Assembly (NCBI GenBank): GCA_029298735.1
Contig: JANSLP010000073.1
Coordinates: 1 to 64,000, forward strand
DNA from: Ophiostoma sp. CBS 140.51
Lineage: Eukaryota > Ascomycota > Sordariomycetes > Ophiostomatales > Ophiostomataceae
Length of the DNA stretch: 64,000 nt
Reading direction: 5' to 3'
The notes under the pieces are model-generated. The model searched no databases. It was not told where the DNA came from and worked only from the letters and a program-made list of their open reading frames with translations. This document shows positions 35,510-45,816 of the stretch, piece after piece (within the stretch, counting starts at the first letter, position 1; every line of letters begins with the position of its first letter). A program made the translations under genes and the position numbers.

Positions 35510-36883
35510 ATGTTCGCCGCACCGTGGGTTTGCAGGAGCTGTGCCAGATCGGTGCTCACGCGCCGGACCGTGAGCCAATTCGGCCGTCGATATGCCAGCA
35601 ATGGTGAGTCCAATCTACTCCCAGAAGCCATTGCCGCCGCGCACCATGACCCCAACTGACATAGCTTCTTCCCAGCCTCCGCAGGCGCTGTACCGCCCGT
35701 CCTCCTTGAGCGCGCCCGGCGCATTGCTACCGAAAACTCCCAACTAAAACAAGCCCTCGAGGCCGAGTTCGACACCAAAGCCGCCAAACGCGTCGGCGAG
35801 ACACAGAGCGTCGCCACGGCGCTATCCGAGTGGGAGGAGGCCCAGAATGCGGCTGCTGAGCTGCGCGGTATGGCCGGTGCACGCGACGAAGATGCAGAGC
35901 TGCGAGAGCTTGCACGAGACGAGCTTGAGGCCACCGAGGCCCGCCTTGACGAGCTGGCCACGGCATTGTCGGCCTCTCTCACACCCAAACACCCCTTTGG
36001 CGACATGCCCTGTCTGCTCGAAATGCGGCCCGGCCCCGGTGGGCTGGAGGGCCGCTTCTTTACCGACTCCTTGTTCCGCATGTACCAAAACTACTGCTCG
36101 CGCCAGGGCTACAAGGCCCGCGTCGTGAAGTACGAAACATCCGATGCCATTGGCGACACAGGCACGGACGGCGAGGCTGCTCTACAAGAAGCCGTCCTCG
36201 AGATTTTAGATGTGGGCGCCTACGACTTGTTCCGCGGTGAGGCGGGCATCCACCGTGTTCAGCGTGTGCCCGCCACCGAAAGTAAAGGCCGCACGCACAC
36301 CAGTGCCGCCGCCGTCTGGGTCCTCCCTTCGTTTCCCGATATGCCCGACGCAGACAAAGAGAACAGTTACGACGACCCGGAAAGCTTGTTTTACATTTCC
36401 CCCGCCGACGTGCGTACCGAGACGATGCGTGCGCGCGGTGCCGGTGGCCAGCACGTCAACAAGACCGAGTCGGCCATTCGTTTAACACATATTCCCACAG
36501 GCACCGTCGTGTCCATTCAGGACTCGCGGTCGCAGCATGCCAACCGCGACGCTGCCTGGAAGATTTTGCGTGCACGCATTGCCGAGAAGCGGCGCGAGGA
36601 GCGCGAGGAGGCAGCACGGCAGTTGCGGGATGCGGTGCTGCATAAGTCGCAGGTGACGCGGTCCGACAAGATCCGCACATACAACTACAGCCAGGACCGC
36701 GTGACGGACCATCGGTGCGGTATCGACGTGCACAACCTGCCGGACGTCATGAACGGCGGCGAGACGCTGTCCAAGGTGTTTGACGCCGTGCACACGTGGC
36801 AGCGCGAGCGGGACATTGAGGCCCTGTTGGCCGAGGAAGAGTCTCAGGACAAGGACACTACCAAGTCGAAAGGCAAGAAGTGA
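35510..36883 (+). CDS. mrf1: Mitochondrial peptide chain release factor 1
   Basis: Class I release factor that recognises UAA and UAG in the mitochondrial ribosome and triggers peptide release. Exons 35510..35603 and 35676..36883 give 433 residues. The N-terminus M-F-A-A-P-W-V-C-R-S-C-A-R-S-V is a basic mitochondrial presequence. A coiled-coil domain 1 follows, then the anticodon-recognition region, and domain 3 with the peptidyl-hydrolysis motif G-G-Q at residues 288-290 in G-A-G-G-Q-H-V-N-K-T-E-S-A. The conserved D-S-R-S-Q-H-x-N-R and Y-N-Y-x-Q-D-R-V-T-D-H-R are also present. A second CAG nine bases downstream of the acceptor allows an in-frame alternative that removes three residues in the presequence. 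The Lys-rich C-terminus is usual. Confidence 0.96.
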
Positions 36884-39539
36884 CGATAGTGCACAGCGAG
36901 CACTTGTATTTTTATGATGACAACTCACCCAAAAACAAACGAACGGCATTTAAAAGCATATAGCATCTACGGGACAGATGCATGGCATATTGAGCTACAC
37001 TAGCGAAAAAGGATAGACAAAAGCAAAGGAAAATAAAAAAAACTACAGTCAAACTACCGCAAAGAGCACCATTTTTGGTACACCCCAGAATGTGGAGCTC
37101 TTGTTTCACAACACGGCAGTCAACCGAGGAGAGCAGTGTACAAACAGCACACGCCGCACAATGCACAATGCACGGCCGGCCAACAGTGCAGCTGCAGGAA
37201 GATGCCGTGTTACGTCGCAAGGACCTCACAGAACTTGGACTGGAAGGGAGACGGGAACAGGTGAGAGGGGCATCGAAGGTCTCGGAGAACTTTGCCAGAC
37301 CACTCTGTGTTTTCGGCCGTCAGAATGTTCCGTCGCACGGCAAAATGGTCCCGTGTTATCTGTGTTATGTCCTGTTTGTTGGCTTTGTTGACTTTCGTTT
37401 TCGGCTTCCAACGTCGAGTCTTGTGCCTCCCGTCCAACGTCCGTTACCAACTGTGCCTGTGCCGCATTGTGTCGTTCTGTGCCGCGTATGATCCGTCTCG
37501 TCATTCAGTCGTTGGATTTCAGATGGGCAAAACGAAAGTACCATCTTTTGTTGGTGCTTTTTTACCGCCTCTCTGCAACATCGAGGCGCATCGTGCGGCG
37601 CGTCTATTGTTGGTGAGTCGAAATTTCTCGACAATGTAGCCAAGACATTGCTGGCGGCGAAAATGTCGAACTGTTCCTATAATTCATTCTGATGGATGTC
37701 GGTCTTGCTTCCTTATATTCTCGACTCCTCCCTCTCTACCTTGTCGCCAAGAAGCGATGTTAGAAGACCCTCCTCGTGTTTTGATATTAAAAGACACAAT
37801 GGATAACAATGGATACAAATGGACAGCTTCGCCACGTCTTGTCTGGTTTCTGTGGCTTGAGCCCTTACTCAATTGTCTGGAAGCTTTCTAAGATGGGCCG
37901 CACCTGCTGCTGTCCTCATCTCTATCCGCTCTCCGGCCCAACCCCTGTCTAGGTCGCACTCTTGGCCGCCTGGGTTTGGGGATAGAACAAAGAGGCGTTG
38001 GAAGGTAAGCAAGACGATCTTGGACGTTTTGTTTTTCGTAGGTTTTTGCGTCGTTATGCTTTTTTAGCGCCCGATCGTACCTTCCAAGGAAAACCTTAAT
38101 GGCGACGTAAGCGACTTGACTCGAGCGCACCTTCTTGACTCTTTTGTTGTCTTCTCCTCTTTCCGCCGTTTGTTTCCCCTATGTACTTTGCTCTTTCCTC
38201 TTCAAGCTCAGCTGCAGGCCCATCGGGAAAGCGTTCTTTCTAGTCTTGTTTCATCACCTGCTTTCCTTCCATCTTATCTTTCCCTTTTTTTCTTCTTTGC
38301 CATCTTCGCTCCTTCCTCGTTCTTCGTAGTCCGACTCGCTTAAGGCCATTGCCGGTTGTGTAAGAAGATCCTCCGCTTTCCTAATACGGCAACTCCAGTT
38401 TTGTCGGGCGTTTGTCACTCAAGTAGCCTGGCCAGGCTTAGCGACCTTAGCCCAGTGCCGAGACTTAGTACAAGGTACGGAAATTGTGCTTGCCAGTACG
38501 GAGTACGGAGCATGATGTTCCAACAAGCAGCTAACCCAACCAACAGGACCGGGGGTCTGCTCGGATTGGCAGCTGTACCAAGTGAGCTGTGGCACAGTGC
38601 AGCTTCCCTCTTCGTGCATGTACTCGAACCAGGCAATCGCCCGCCTTCCGCCAAAAGAAAAGCTGTGTCGGTTGTCACTTCTTTGGTTCCCTCAGATCGC
38701 ACCCCGAATCAGGTAGGTCCCCCGGACAATCCCAGCAATAGGCAAGCTTCAAAGTCCCACTAGACAGGAAGTTTATTCGTACCTGCCGTCTTGACCCCGG
38801 CATCTCTCGTTATCTTGGCTTGTTCTTTCCACATGGGTTGATCGTGCCCTTCACTTCCTTTGCTCTTTCCCGCTTTCTGCCCATCTACCGTTGCCCTTTC
38901 CGAGTATTCATAGCTCTTGCCAATATCAATATATATCTGCATTGCATCTCTCGGTTCGTCTTTCTTCCCTCGTTTCCATTCGACATCCCATCTGCTTTTT
39001 TCCTCATCTCTCCCACTCTCCCAATCACCTTGTGCCCGTCCGACGGCACCCAATCTATCTACCGCACACTCTACCTGTCCTTCCTGTGCCGTGTTGCAGC
39101 AGAGACACCACTACCTGGAAGTTCCAGATCCAGCTTTACACTTATCCCCTTTCTGCACTTCATCTACACCCTATCGGCTGCTGTCACCGTGAAACACAGC
39201 CGCAGAAGACAATAGCTGTCCACGCAAGCTACCATTCGGAGGAGCACAAACCAACCAACAGGGAAATACCGCACTCATACACTTAGTATAACGCCAAAGT
39301 TGTGCAACAACGCTGATATCACATTGTTGATAATCGAGTTGTTCGCCGGTTGTTTTGCACGACTTCTTTTCAATCCTTCTTCCCCAGATTCTAGTTGTCT
39401 TGGCGATAAACGCCTGAACATATCCCGTCTCATACATCCTATTCCTTCCCATAAATCCTTTCTATTTTCTTTCCCGTTTGCCTTGGCATCAGGGCAAAAA
39501 AGTCGACACCTTTGAACCGCCTCGCCAAGAATCGACGTC
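36884..39539. other. 2.7 kb intergenic region before the carboxypeptidase gene
   Basis: The region covers the MRF1 3' flank and a long upstream region of the carboxypeptidase gene. The stretches 38140-38340 and 38820-39190 are strongly C/T-rich on the plus strand, as in fungal promoters and leaders. A tandem GTACGGA (GTACGGAGTACGGAG, 38496-38510) is a motif I recognise as recurrent in sordariomycete promoters. Open frames of up to 143 codons are simple-sequence artefacts. No gene is supported. Confidence 0.5.
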
Positions 39540-41630
39540 ATGCGCTGGGCCAACAACCGCATCTGGCAGCCGCTACTGCTCACGGCCGCCGTCACCTCTG
39601 TGGCCTCGGCCGGCCGCAGTCTCCGCCACGTCGGCAAGTCGGACGACGTTTTCGCCGCTTTTGCTGAGCGGTCGTCGTCTCTTTACGACAACATTTTTGC
39701 CGAAGCCGAAGACCCTGTCGAGAAACGGGCGCCGACCGCCAAGTTTCTGAACAACAACACTTCGAGTGCGTCCTTACCACTGCCAATTTTTTTAAATAAT
39801 TGTTTGATTTACTAACTTCCGACAGGCTTCTCTGTCAATGGAACTGGCATCCCGGACGTCGATTTTGATATTGGTGAATCGTACGCCGGCTCTCTTCCCC
39901 TGTCGAGCGACCCCAACGACGAGAACCAGCTCTTCTTCTGGTTCTTCCCATCAGAAAACCCAGCGGCATCCGAAGAGATTGTTATCTGGCTGAACGGAGG
40001 AGTGAGTTATATCCGTATACATTCTCAATGACATACCTACCTACAGAAAGTCTAACACACTTTTCAGCCCGGTTGTTCCTCGCTTGAGGGCATTGTTGAG
40101 GAAAACGGCCCCTTCATCTGGCAGAGCGGAACATACTTGCCCGTTAAGAACGACTGGTCTTGGAACAAGCTCTCCAACATTGTCTACATCGAGCAGCCTG
40201 TCGGCACCGGTTTCTCTGTCGGTGAGGTCACTGCGACCAGTGAGGAAGATGTTGCTGAGCAGTTCCTCGGCTTCTGGAAGAACTTTGTGACGCTCTTCTC
40301 CCTCGAGGGCTACAAGGTCTACGTCACGGGAGAGTCATATGCGTACGTTCAATCCCCCACGATTTGATCCAAGTTCGCCAGCTAACACCACCCAGAGGAA
40401 TGTACTGCCCGTACATTGCCAGCGCGATGGTTGATGCCAACGACACTACCTACTACAATGTCTCTGGTGTTCTCATCTACGACCCCGTTATCGGCCAGAA
40501 CGATATCCAGGACAACATCCCCGCCGTCGCCTTTGTTGACTACTGGGCGGGCCTTCACCCCTTCAACGATAGCTTCGTCGCAGAGATCCACCAGCGCGAT
40601 GCCGAGTGCGGATATACCGACTACCTCAACAAGTACTTGGTCTACCCGCCCGCCGGCCAGCAGCCGACGGTCATTGCTGGTCAGGAAGCTAATGGCACCA
40701 CCAAGCCCGACTGTGCGGCGCTCTACTACGACATTGTCTTCGCCGCCTTGACTGTCAACCCGTGCTGGGACATTTACCAGGTTGCCACCACCTGCCCCCT
40801 TCTGTGGGACGTTCTTGGCTGTAAGGATACCGCGCCGTTCTCCCTTGTCTCTATCGATAGCAATACTAACAATTGCAGTCCCTGGCACAATCCAATACAC
40901 CCCTGTTGGTGCCAATATCTACTTTGAGCGCGAGGATGTCAAGAAGGCCATCCACGCTCCCCTCAACGTGAACTGGAGCGAGTGCGCAACTCATAACGTG
41001 TTTGTCGACGGCAACGATAAGTCTGTGCCGTCCAGCTTCCACGCCCTGCCCAACGTCATTGACCACACCAAGAACGTCGTAATCGGCCACGGGTCCCTTG
41101 ACTATGTCCTCATCGCCAATGGAACGCTCCTCACTATCCAGAACATGACCTGGGGTGGTGAGCTCGGCTTCCAGTCGCCTCCCACCGAGCCCATGTTCGT
41201 CCCCTTCCACGATGACATCAGTCTTAGTTCGGTTGCTGGCAGTGGTGTCATGGGCACGGTCCACTCCGAGCGTGGTCTCACCTACGCCGGCGTCGCCCTG
41301 TCTGGACACATGGTGCCCGAGTATGCCCCGAGCGTGGCCTACCGCCATCTCGAGTTCCTGCTGGGCCGTATCCCCAGCCTCTCGTCGACTGAGGCCTTTA
41401 CCACCAACACGAACGTGACACAGCCCACCGGCTCCATTGGTAACGGCAATGCTCCCCAAGGCTACTCTACGGTGAACAACTCCACGACCTCATCCGCTAG
41501 CGGTGGCAGCAGTAGCAACAGCAACGCTACTGGCGGTACAACAAGCTCGGCTCCCGGTCCAGGTCTGTCTCTGTCTGCTTGGGCCAGTCTCTTCGTGCTG
41601 CCTGCGGGCATTGCAGCCCTTTTGATGTGA
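39540..41630 (+). CDS. Serine carboxypeptidase (S10) with GPI-like C-terminus
   Basis: Secretory-pathway exopeptidase that removes C-terminal residues. Exons 39540..39765, 39826..40001, 40068..40342, 40396..40820 and 40879..41630 give 617 residues. A signal peptide (about residues 1-24, ending A-S-A) is followed by a propeptide with E-K-R-A, a possible Kex2 site near residue 63. S10 hallmarks are W-L-N-G-G-P-G-C-S-S, nucleophile Ser224 in G-E-S-Y-A-G-M-Y (split by an intron), Asp442 in G-S-L-D-Y and His511 in S-G-H-M-V-P. Many N-x-S/T sites suggest glycosylation. The tail is a Ser/Thr/Gly/Asn-rich linker and a hydrophobic end with no cytoplasmic residues, as in GPI-anchored proteins and unlike Kex1, which has a cytosolic tail. 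It is probably cell-surface or wall bound. Confidence 0.93.
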
Positions 41631-42458
41631 AAGAATAATTGGAGTCTAGATTCCTAGGGCACATATCTAGAGCAGGGTGCAGAAGGCACAGAGTACAGAG
41701 TAGAGCAATACCATAGACTACTAGGCAATGTTGTGAAATAATATTAGTATAGAAATTCATGTGTCATTTTATTCAATTTGGTTGACTTTTCGCTACAATT
41801 CAAAATAAATATTTCGAAATAAATTCTCGAGTAAACACAGACGAGCAAGGTAAAAGAAATGAAAAGAGATGATGTGTTTGGCAGACACTCTTTGCGACTC
41901 TTTTCGTTTTTTGTTGGTCAAAATCCAATTTTTTGTCCGATTCTTACTCCATACAATAATGACTCCTAGTACATATGAATAATATGAATAAATAAATAAA
42001 AGAGAAAAGGAAACGCCGTGCTTGCCCCCTTTCGAGTTTTTCCCAAGACAAACTTGCGATTCCCTTTCTTGCAATTTTGAGGTCCACAAAACTGTGACCT
42101 GTTCGAGCTTTGCGGTGCGCCTTTGGTAAATAATGTGAAACATAAAAACAAAAAACACCACTGCAACATATCGTGACATAGGAAAATGAGCAGCCGTATA
42201 ACAGAAAAGAACAATGCAAAATGCAAACATGAAAAAATGCATCAAAATGGAGATGGTCGTAGTACAGGCTGCCGTGTCCGGGGTTGAGTCCCTTACTGTG
42301 AAAGGAGGATCCCGTTAGACGAGTCGTTTTTCTTCTTCTTTCGCACAACACGGAGCAACCCGTGGTCGTATATCGTTATCGTCAGCAGCAAAAAGCAGTT
42401 GGCTCTGCTTTTTGCTGTATGCGTATGTAGATGCTGGGGAGCGGGGATGGCAGTTGGC
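41631..42458. other. Convergent intergenic region
   Basis: The gap holds the 3' flanks of the carboxypeptidase (+) and the PRELI-domain gene (-). It is AT-rich at 41740-42000 with an (AAAT)-type run near 41986-42000. No coding potential beyond short random frames is seen. Confidence 0.55.
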
Positions 42459-43271
42459 TTAAGCGTCAATGGCATCAAGCTTGCCCTCCATGGCCCGACG
42501 CCGGAGCTCCAGAACGCCAATAATGCCCGTCTGCCGAAGCCGCTCCAGGATCATGCTCATGCCCTCGCGGGACTTGCCCAGCTGGTCTTGCGTCTTGGTC
42601 GACGCAATGGCCTCAATGCTGCGCTGGATACCCTTGGCACCCAGTCCGCCAATCCACCCCGAGCTGAACCAGCCTGTCTGCTGTTGCTCCGTCTCGTTCT
42701 GCTGGCGCTTCTGCTTAAAGTCCTCAATTTGCTGCTGGTAGCGCTGGTGGCCCTGCTCGATCCGCTCGCGGATGCGCTCGCCAAGCCGCGACTTGAAGAC
42801 GACGGTAGTCTCGACACCCGTGTTCGAGTTGGCAGCGAGCAGCTGCTGGTCTGCGGGAAGACTGGCAGTGGCAGACACCGGCTCCGGCGGTGCACCCGTG
42901 TACAGCTGCTGCTCCACCACGGACAGGACACCCGTGAAGTTGAGGTTGCGGCTCTCAGTGCGCATCCAGCCCTGGCGCATGTCCACCACACTCGTCTCGA
43001 GAATGTACGAGGCCTTGTCGACCATGCCACCGGTGATGCTGGTGGGGAGCAGCTTGAGCACAGCCTTGGGGAGGCGCGACTTCTTCAAGTGGATGCGGGT
43101 GGTGTGAAGCCGGCCGGTCTCCGGGTCGACCTGGCTGGAAATGGTGTCGGTGCTGAGGACATGCTGGGCGAATGGGTTGAGCTGCGGCGAGCAGTACCGG
43201 AGGAAAAAGGCCAGCGTCACCGTCGGGAAGGGGTGGGAGTAGGTGTGGTTGGTCGTGTGCGTGAGAACCAT
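42459..43271 (-). CDS. PRELI/MSF1-domain protein (Ups family), mitochondrial lipid transfer
   Basis: Intronless frame of 270 residues. The first 180 or so residues form a PRELI/MSF1 domain (M-V-L-T-H-T-T-N-H-T-Y-S-H-P-F start, then H-V-L-S-T-D-T-I-S, T-T-R-I-H-L-K-K-S-R and N-L-N-F-T-G-V-L-S-V-V-E). Ups proteins work with Mdm35 in the mitochondrial intermembrane space, moving phosphatidic acid or phosphatidylserine between the two membranes for cardiolipin and PE synthesis. The C-terminal third is a charged, Gln/Glu-rich helix plus G-W-F-S-S-G-W and an amphipathic helix, an extension seen in filamentous-fungal members. Relative to the usual R-Y-P-N-P-F, this protein reads R-Y-C-S-P-Q-L-N-P-F, a small local insertion. 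Whether it is the Ups1 or Ups2/3 counterpart is unclear. Confidence 0.88.
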   Translation of the reverse strand: MVLTHTTNHTYSHPFPTVTLAFFLRYCSPQLNPFAQHVLSTDTISSQVDPETGRLHTTRIHLKKSRLPKAVLKLLPTSITGGMVDKASYILETSVVDMRQGWMRTESRNLNFTGVLSVVEQQLYTGAPPEPVSATASLPADQQLLAANSNTGVETTVVFKSRLGERIRERIEQGHQRYQQQIEDFKQKRQQNETEQQQTGWFSSGWIGGLGAKGIQRSIEAIASTKTQDQLGKSREGMSMILERLRQTGIIGVLELRRRAMEGKLDAIDA

Positions 43272-45816
43272 CTTGACAGGCGGTTTGGGGGGTGATTGTT
43301 GGAAGTCGAATGGGTGGCGAAACGGTCAAAAGGTCGAGGTACAAGGTAAAAAGATGAGAAGAGGATCGAAAATGAGTAGAGAAGTTGAGTGGAAAAATCG
43401 ATGGCGAGTGTTCAATCGTTATGCCGTGCGCGCGCGTGTAATCTGGACCTTAAGAGCTTGAAGAAACAGAGGCTCAGCGATCCAAACGTAAAAGAACAGC
43501 CAGGATGAGAAATATCAACCAGGCCGGGGTGTACAAAAAGGTGCACAGATGAGTAGAAAGTAGAAACTGCAATCGGCCGTGAGCCTTGCGTGAGACTTGG
43601 GTGGTCGTTTAGTCGAATGCCATGGGATGATATGTAAGGTCAATCGAAAAAAGAGTTACGGAATTGAAAGGATGAAAGAAAGAGTAGCGATTTATTAGGG
43701 AAAAAATAATTGGGGGGAGAAAACGGTACGGGAAGAAAAAGTGGAATTGTCAATTGGTGGAGAATCGCTAGAACCGTACGAATTGCCGACGATTTTACAG
43801 CGACATTGCTCGTGTGAAACTGCGTCGTTCAAAATGAGAAATCAGGTGTTTTTGCAGCGAGATGCAATTTATTATGCACAGAAAATCTGGCGATGCGATG
43901 CAATTTTTAAAAAGAGGAGAGAAGAGGAATAAAAAGGGGGAGGGCAAGAGACGAAAAATGAGGGGAAAGGGCAGAGGACTGTAGGCGACAAAGAGGAAGG
44001 CACGACTGGCAATTGATGACGGCAGGAACAAAGCAAAAAACAGGCCAAAAAGATGGGCGTTGTGTGGGCGAGACGGGAAGGTGCACCACAAACCACACGA
44101 CCACTTTCGATCACAGTTTAGGCCGAGGAAGTTGTCGAACCACACACTGTCAGCGCAACCAATCCCCAAACCCCCTAAAGTCCACAGCGGACGTAGGTCG
44201 TTCTCTCCTCCGTCCTCCGCCCTCAATCCGACCGAGCGAGCCGTTTGGGTGGTGGTTTGGTGGTGTCACCCCCCCAAAATCCGAGGGCTGAACTGGCCAA
44301 TCACAGCTCGTCTGAAAGAATTTGCCCCAGTCTCAGCGAGCCTCCGCTAAGCCCATGCAGGCAGGCACTGGTGGTCTTTGCTTGCAGGTGTGCATCCATG
44401 ACTTCAACATGCACGTGATGCGGGGAACCAGAAAAAATGGAAGCACAGAGAAGGTTGTCATGGTCGTGGCCGTTGTCTCCCTTCAAGCTTAGTCACTCCA
44501 CGTGATATATCCTAACTTGGACTAGCTCCGCTTCATAGTGTGCCCAGCTTGTTTGAACCAAGTGCCTGTCGCTCCTCCCCGCCAGCACCTTGCCACCTGC
44601 CACCTGCCCTGCGAAATCCCTTTCTATTCTTGCTCCCTTCATTTCACTTCTTCGCCCTTCCACGTTCTCCCCTTTCCTCTTCTCTCCCTCCCTTGTTCCT
44701 ATTCGTAATCCATCGCCACTACACCGCGTCCATCTCGTTTATCATCGCCGGTGTTCTCTTCTCCCATCACACTCCTTTTTTCTTGTTCTTTTCCCTGTTC
44801 ACTTCCCTTTTCCCCCTTCCTTTTGCGACATTTCCTTGCCCCGTTCAACGACTTGACGACGACCATCGGAACAACGCGAAACGTGCAGCTTTTTGCATCG
44901 TCAATAGCTTGCATCCTAACGATTTGCCGACTGCTGCCATCGTCGAGACGACCGGACGCGGGCTTTCCCCATTCTCCTCCGATAGATTCCCATCGAGAAC
45001 CCGAGCGAACGAGACGCGCGCGTGCCCTCGTGACTCTGCAAAGAGATCGAGCCTGGCCGACTACTAACGAAGAAAGAAAGATTCAGAAAGAGGGTGTGCT
45101 TTGCGTTTGGGAGACAAGACAAAGCGTGGTTTGCACGAAAAACAGAAGAAAAGAAGAGAAAGAAGAGAAAGAATCAACAAGGCCGGCTTTGGTGGAGGGA
45201 AAAGACACGGAGTGTGTTTCGACTTCTTTGCTGTCGCTCTCTTCCTTTGTGCTTGTTTTTTTGTTCCCCTTTTTTAACTTTTTCTCTCTTGCTTGCTGTC
45301 TCTTTTGGCTGCGTTTTTAGAAGCAGGAGCCATTTGTACTATTCTTGTTTTCCGTTTTTTTGTGTTTTCCATTTTTCACTCATTTTACTTTTTTTTTCGT
45401 TTCTCGTTTCTCTTCTTCTCTCATTCATGAGTATCATCCAAAAAATTGATTTAACCATTCCATGACCCTTTTTGCCTGCTGAAGCAAAGAAAAGGACAAG
45501 GCTCGCGAAACCTTTTGGACCGGGATAGGAAAAAGAAAGAAAGAAAAAAGACGACAAAAAGAAAAATAAAAACAGGAGGATACAATAATTATCATTACAG
45601 TTTGGCCATCACACCTTTTTTTCTCGTCACTACACACCTTCACAATAGAGTGCCGGTGCATTATCACTTGTTCTCTGTTTACGTCACCCCCTTTCACAAC
45701 ACAGCAGTACTGTCTGCGTAGACCGCAAACGGCAGACTTGATACGACAAACGACAAACGACGACCATCTACAGCACGACCTCTCTCTAGGACCGACAAAC
45801 ACCACCAGCCGCCAAC
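43272..45816. promoter_or_regulatory. 2.5 kb divergent region between PRELI gene and MPE1
   Basis: Head-to-head intergenic region. The part 44580-44860 is strongly C/T-rich on the plus strand and 45140-45175 is A/G-rich; 45225-45430 is T-rich. These are typical of promoters and leaders. A CACGTGA core occurs at 44499-44505. The 175-codon frame at 44540-45067 is pyrimidine-rich simple sequence and is not called as a gene. Confidence 0.5.

Noticed and set aside
44540..45067. 175-codon frame upstream of MPE1
   Set aside because: Pyrimidine-rich leader-like sequence gives Phe/Leu/Ser/Pro only; no domain.
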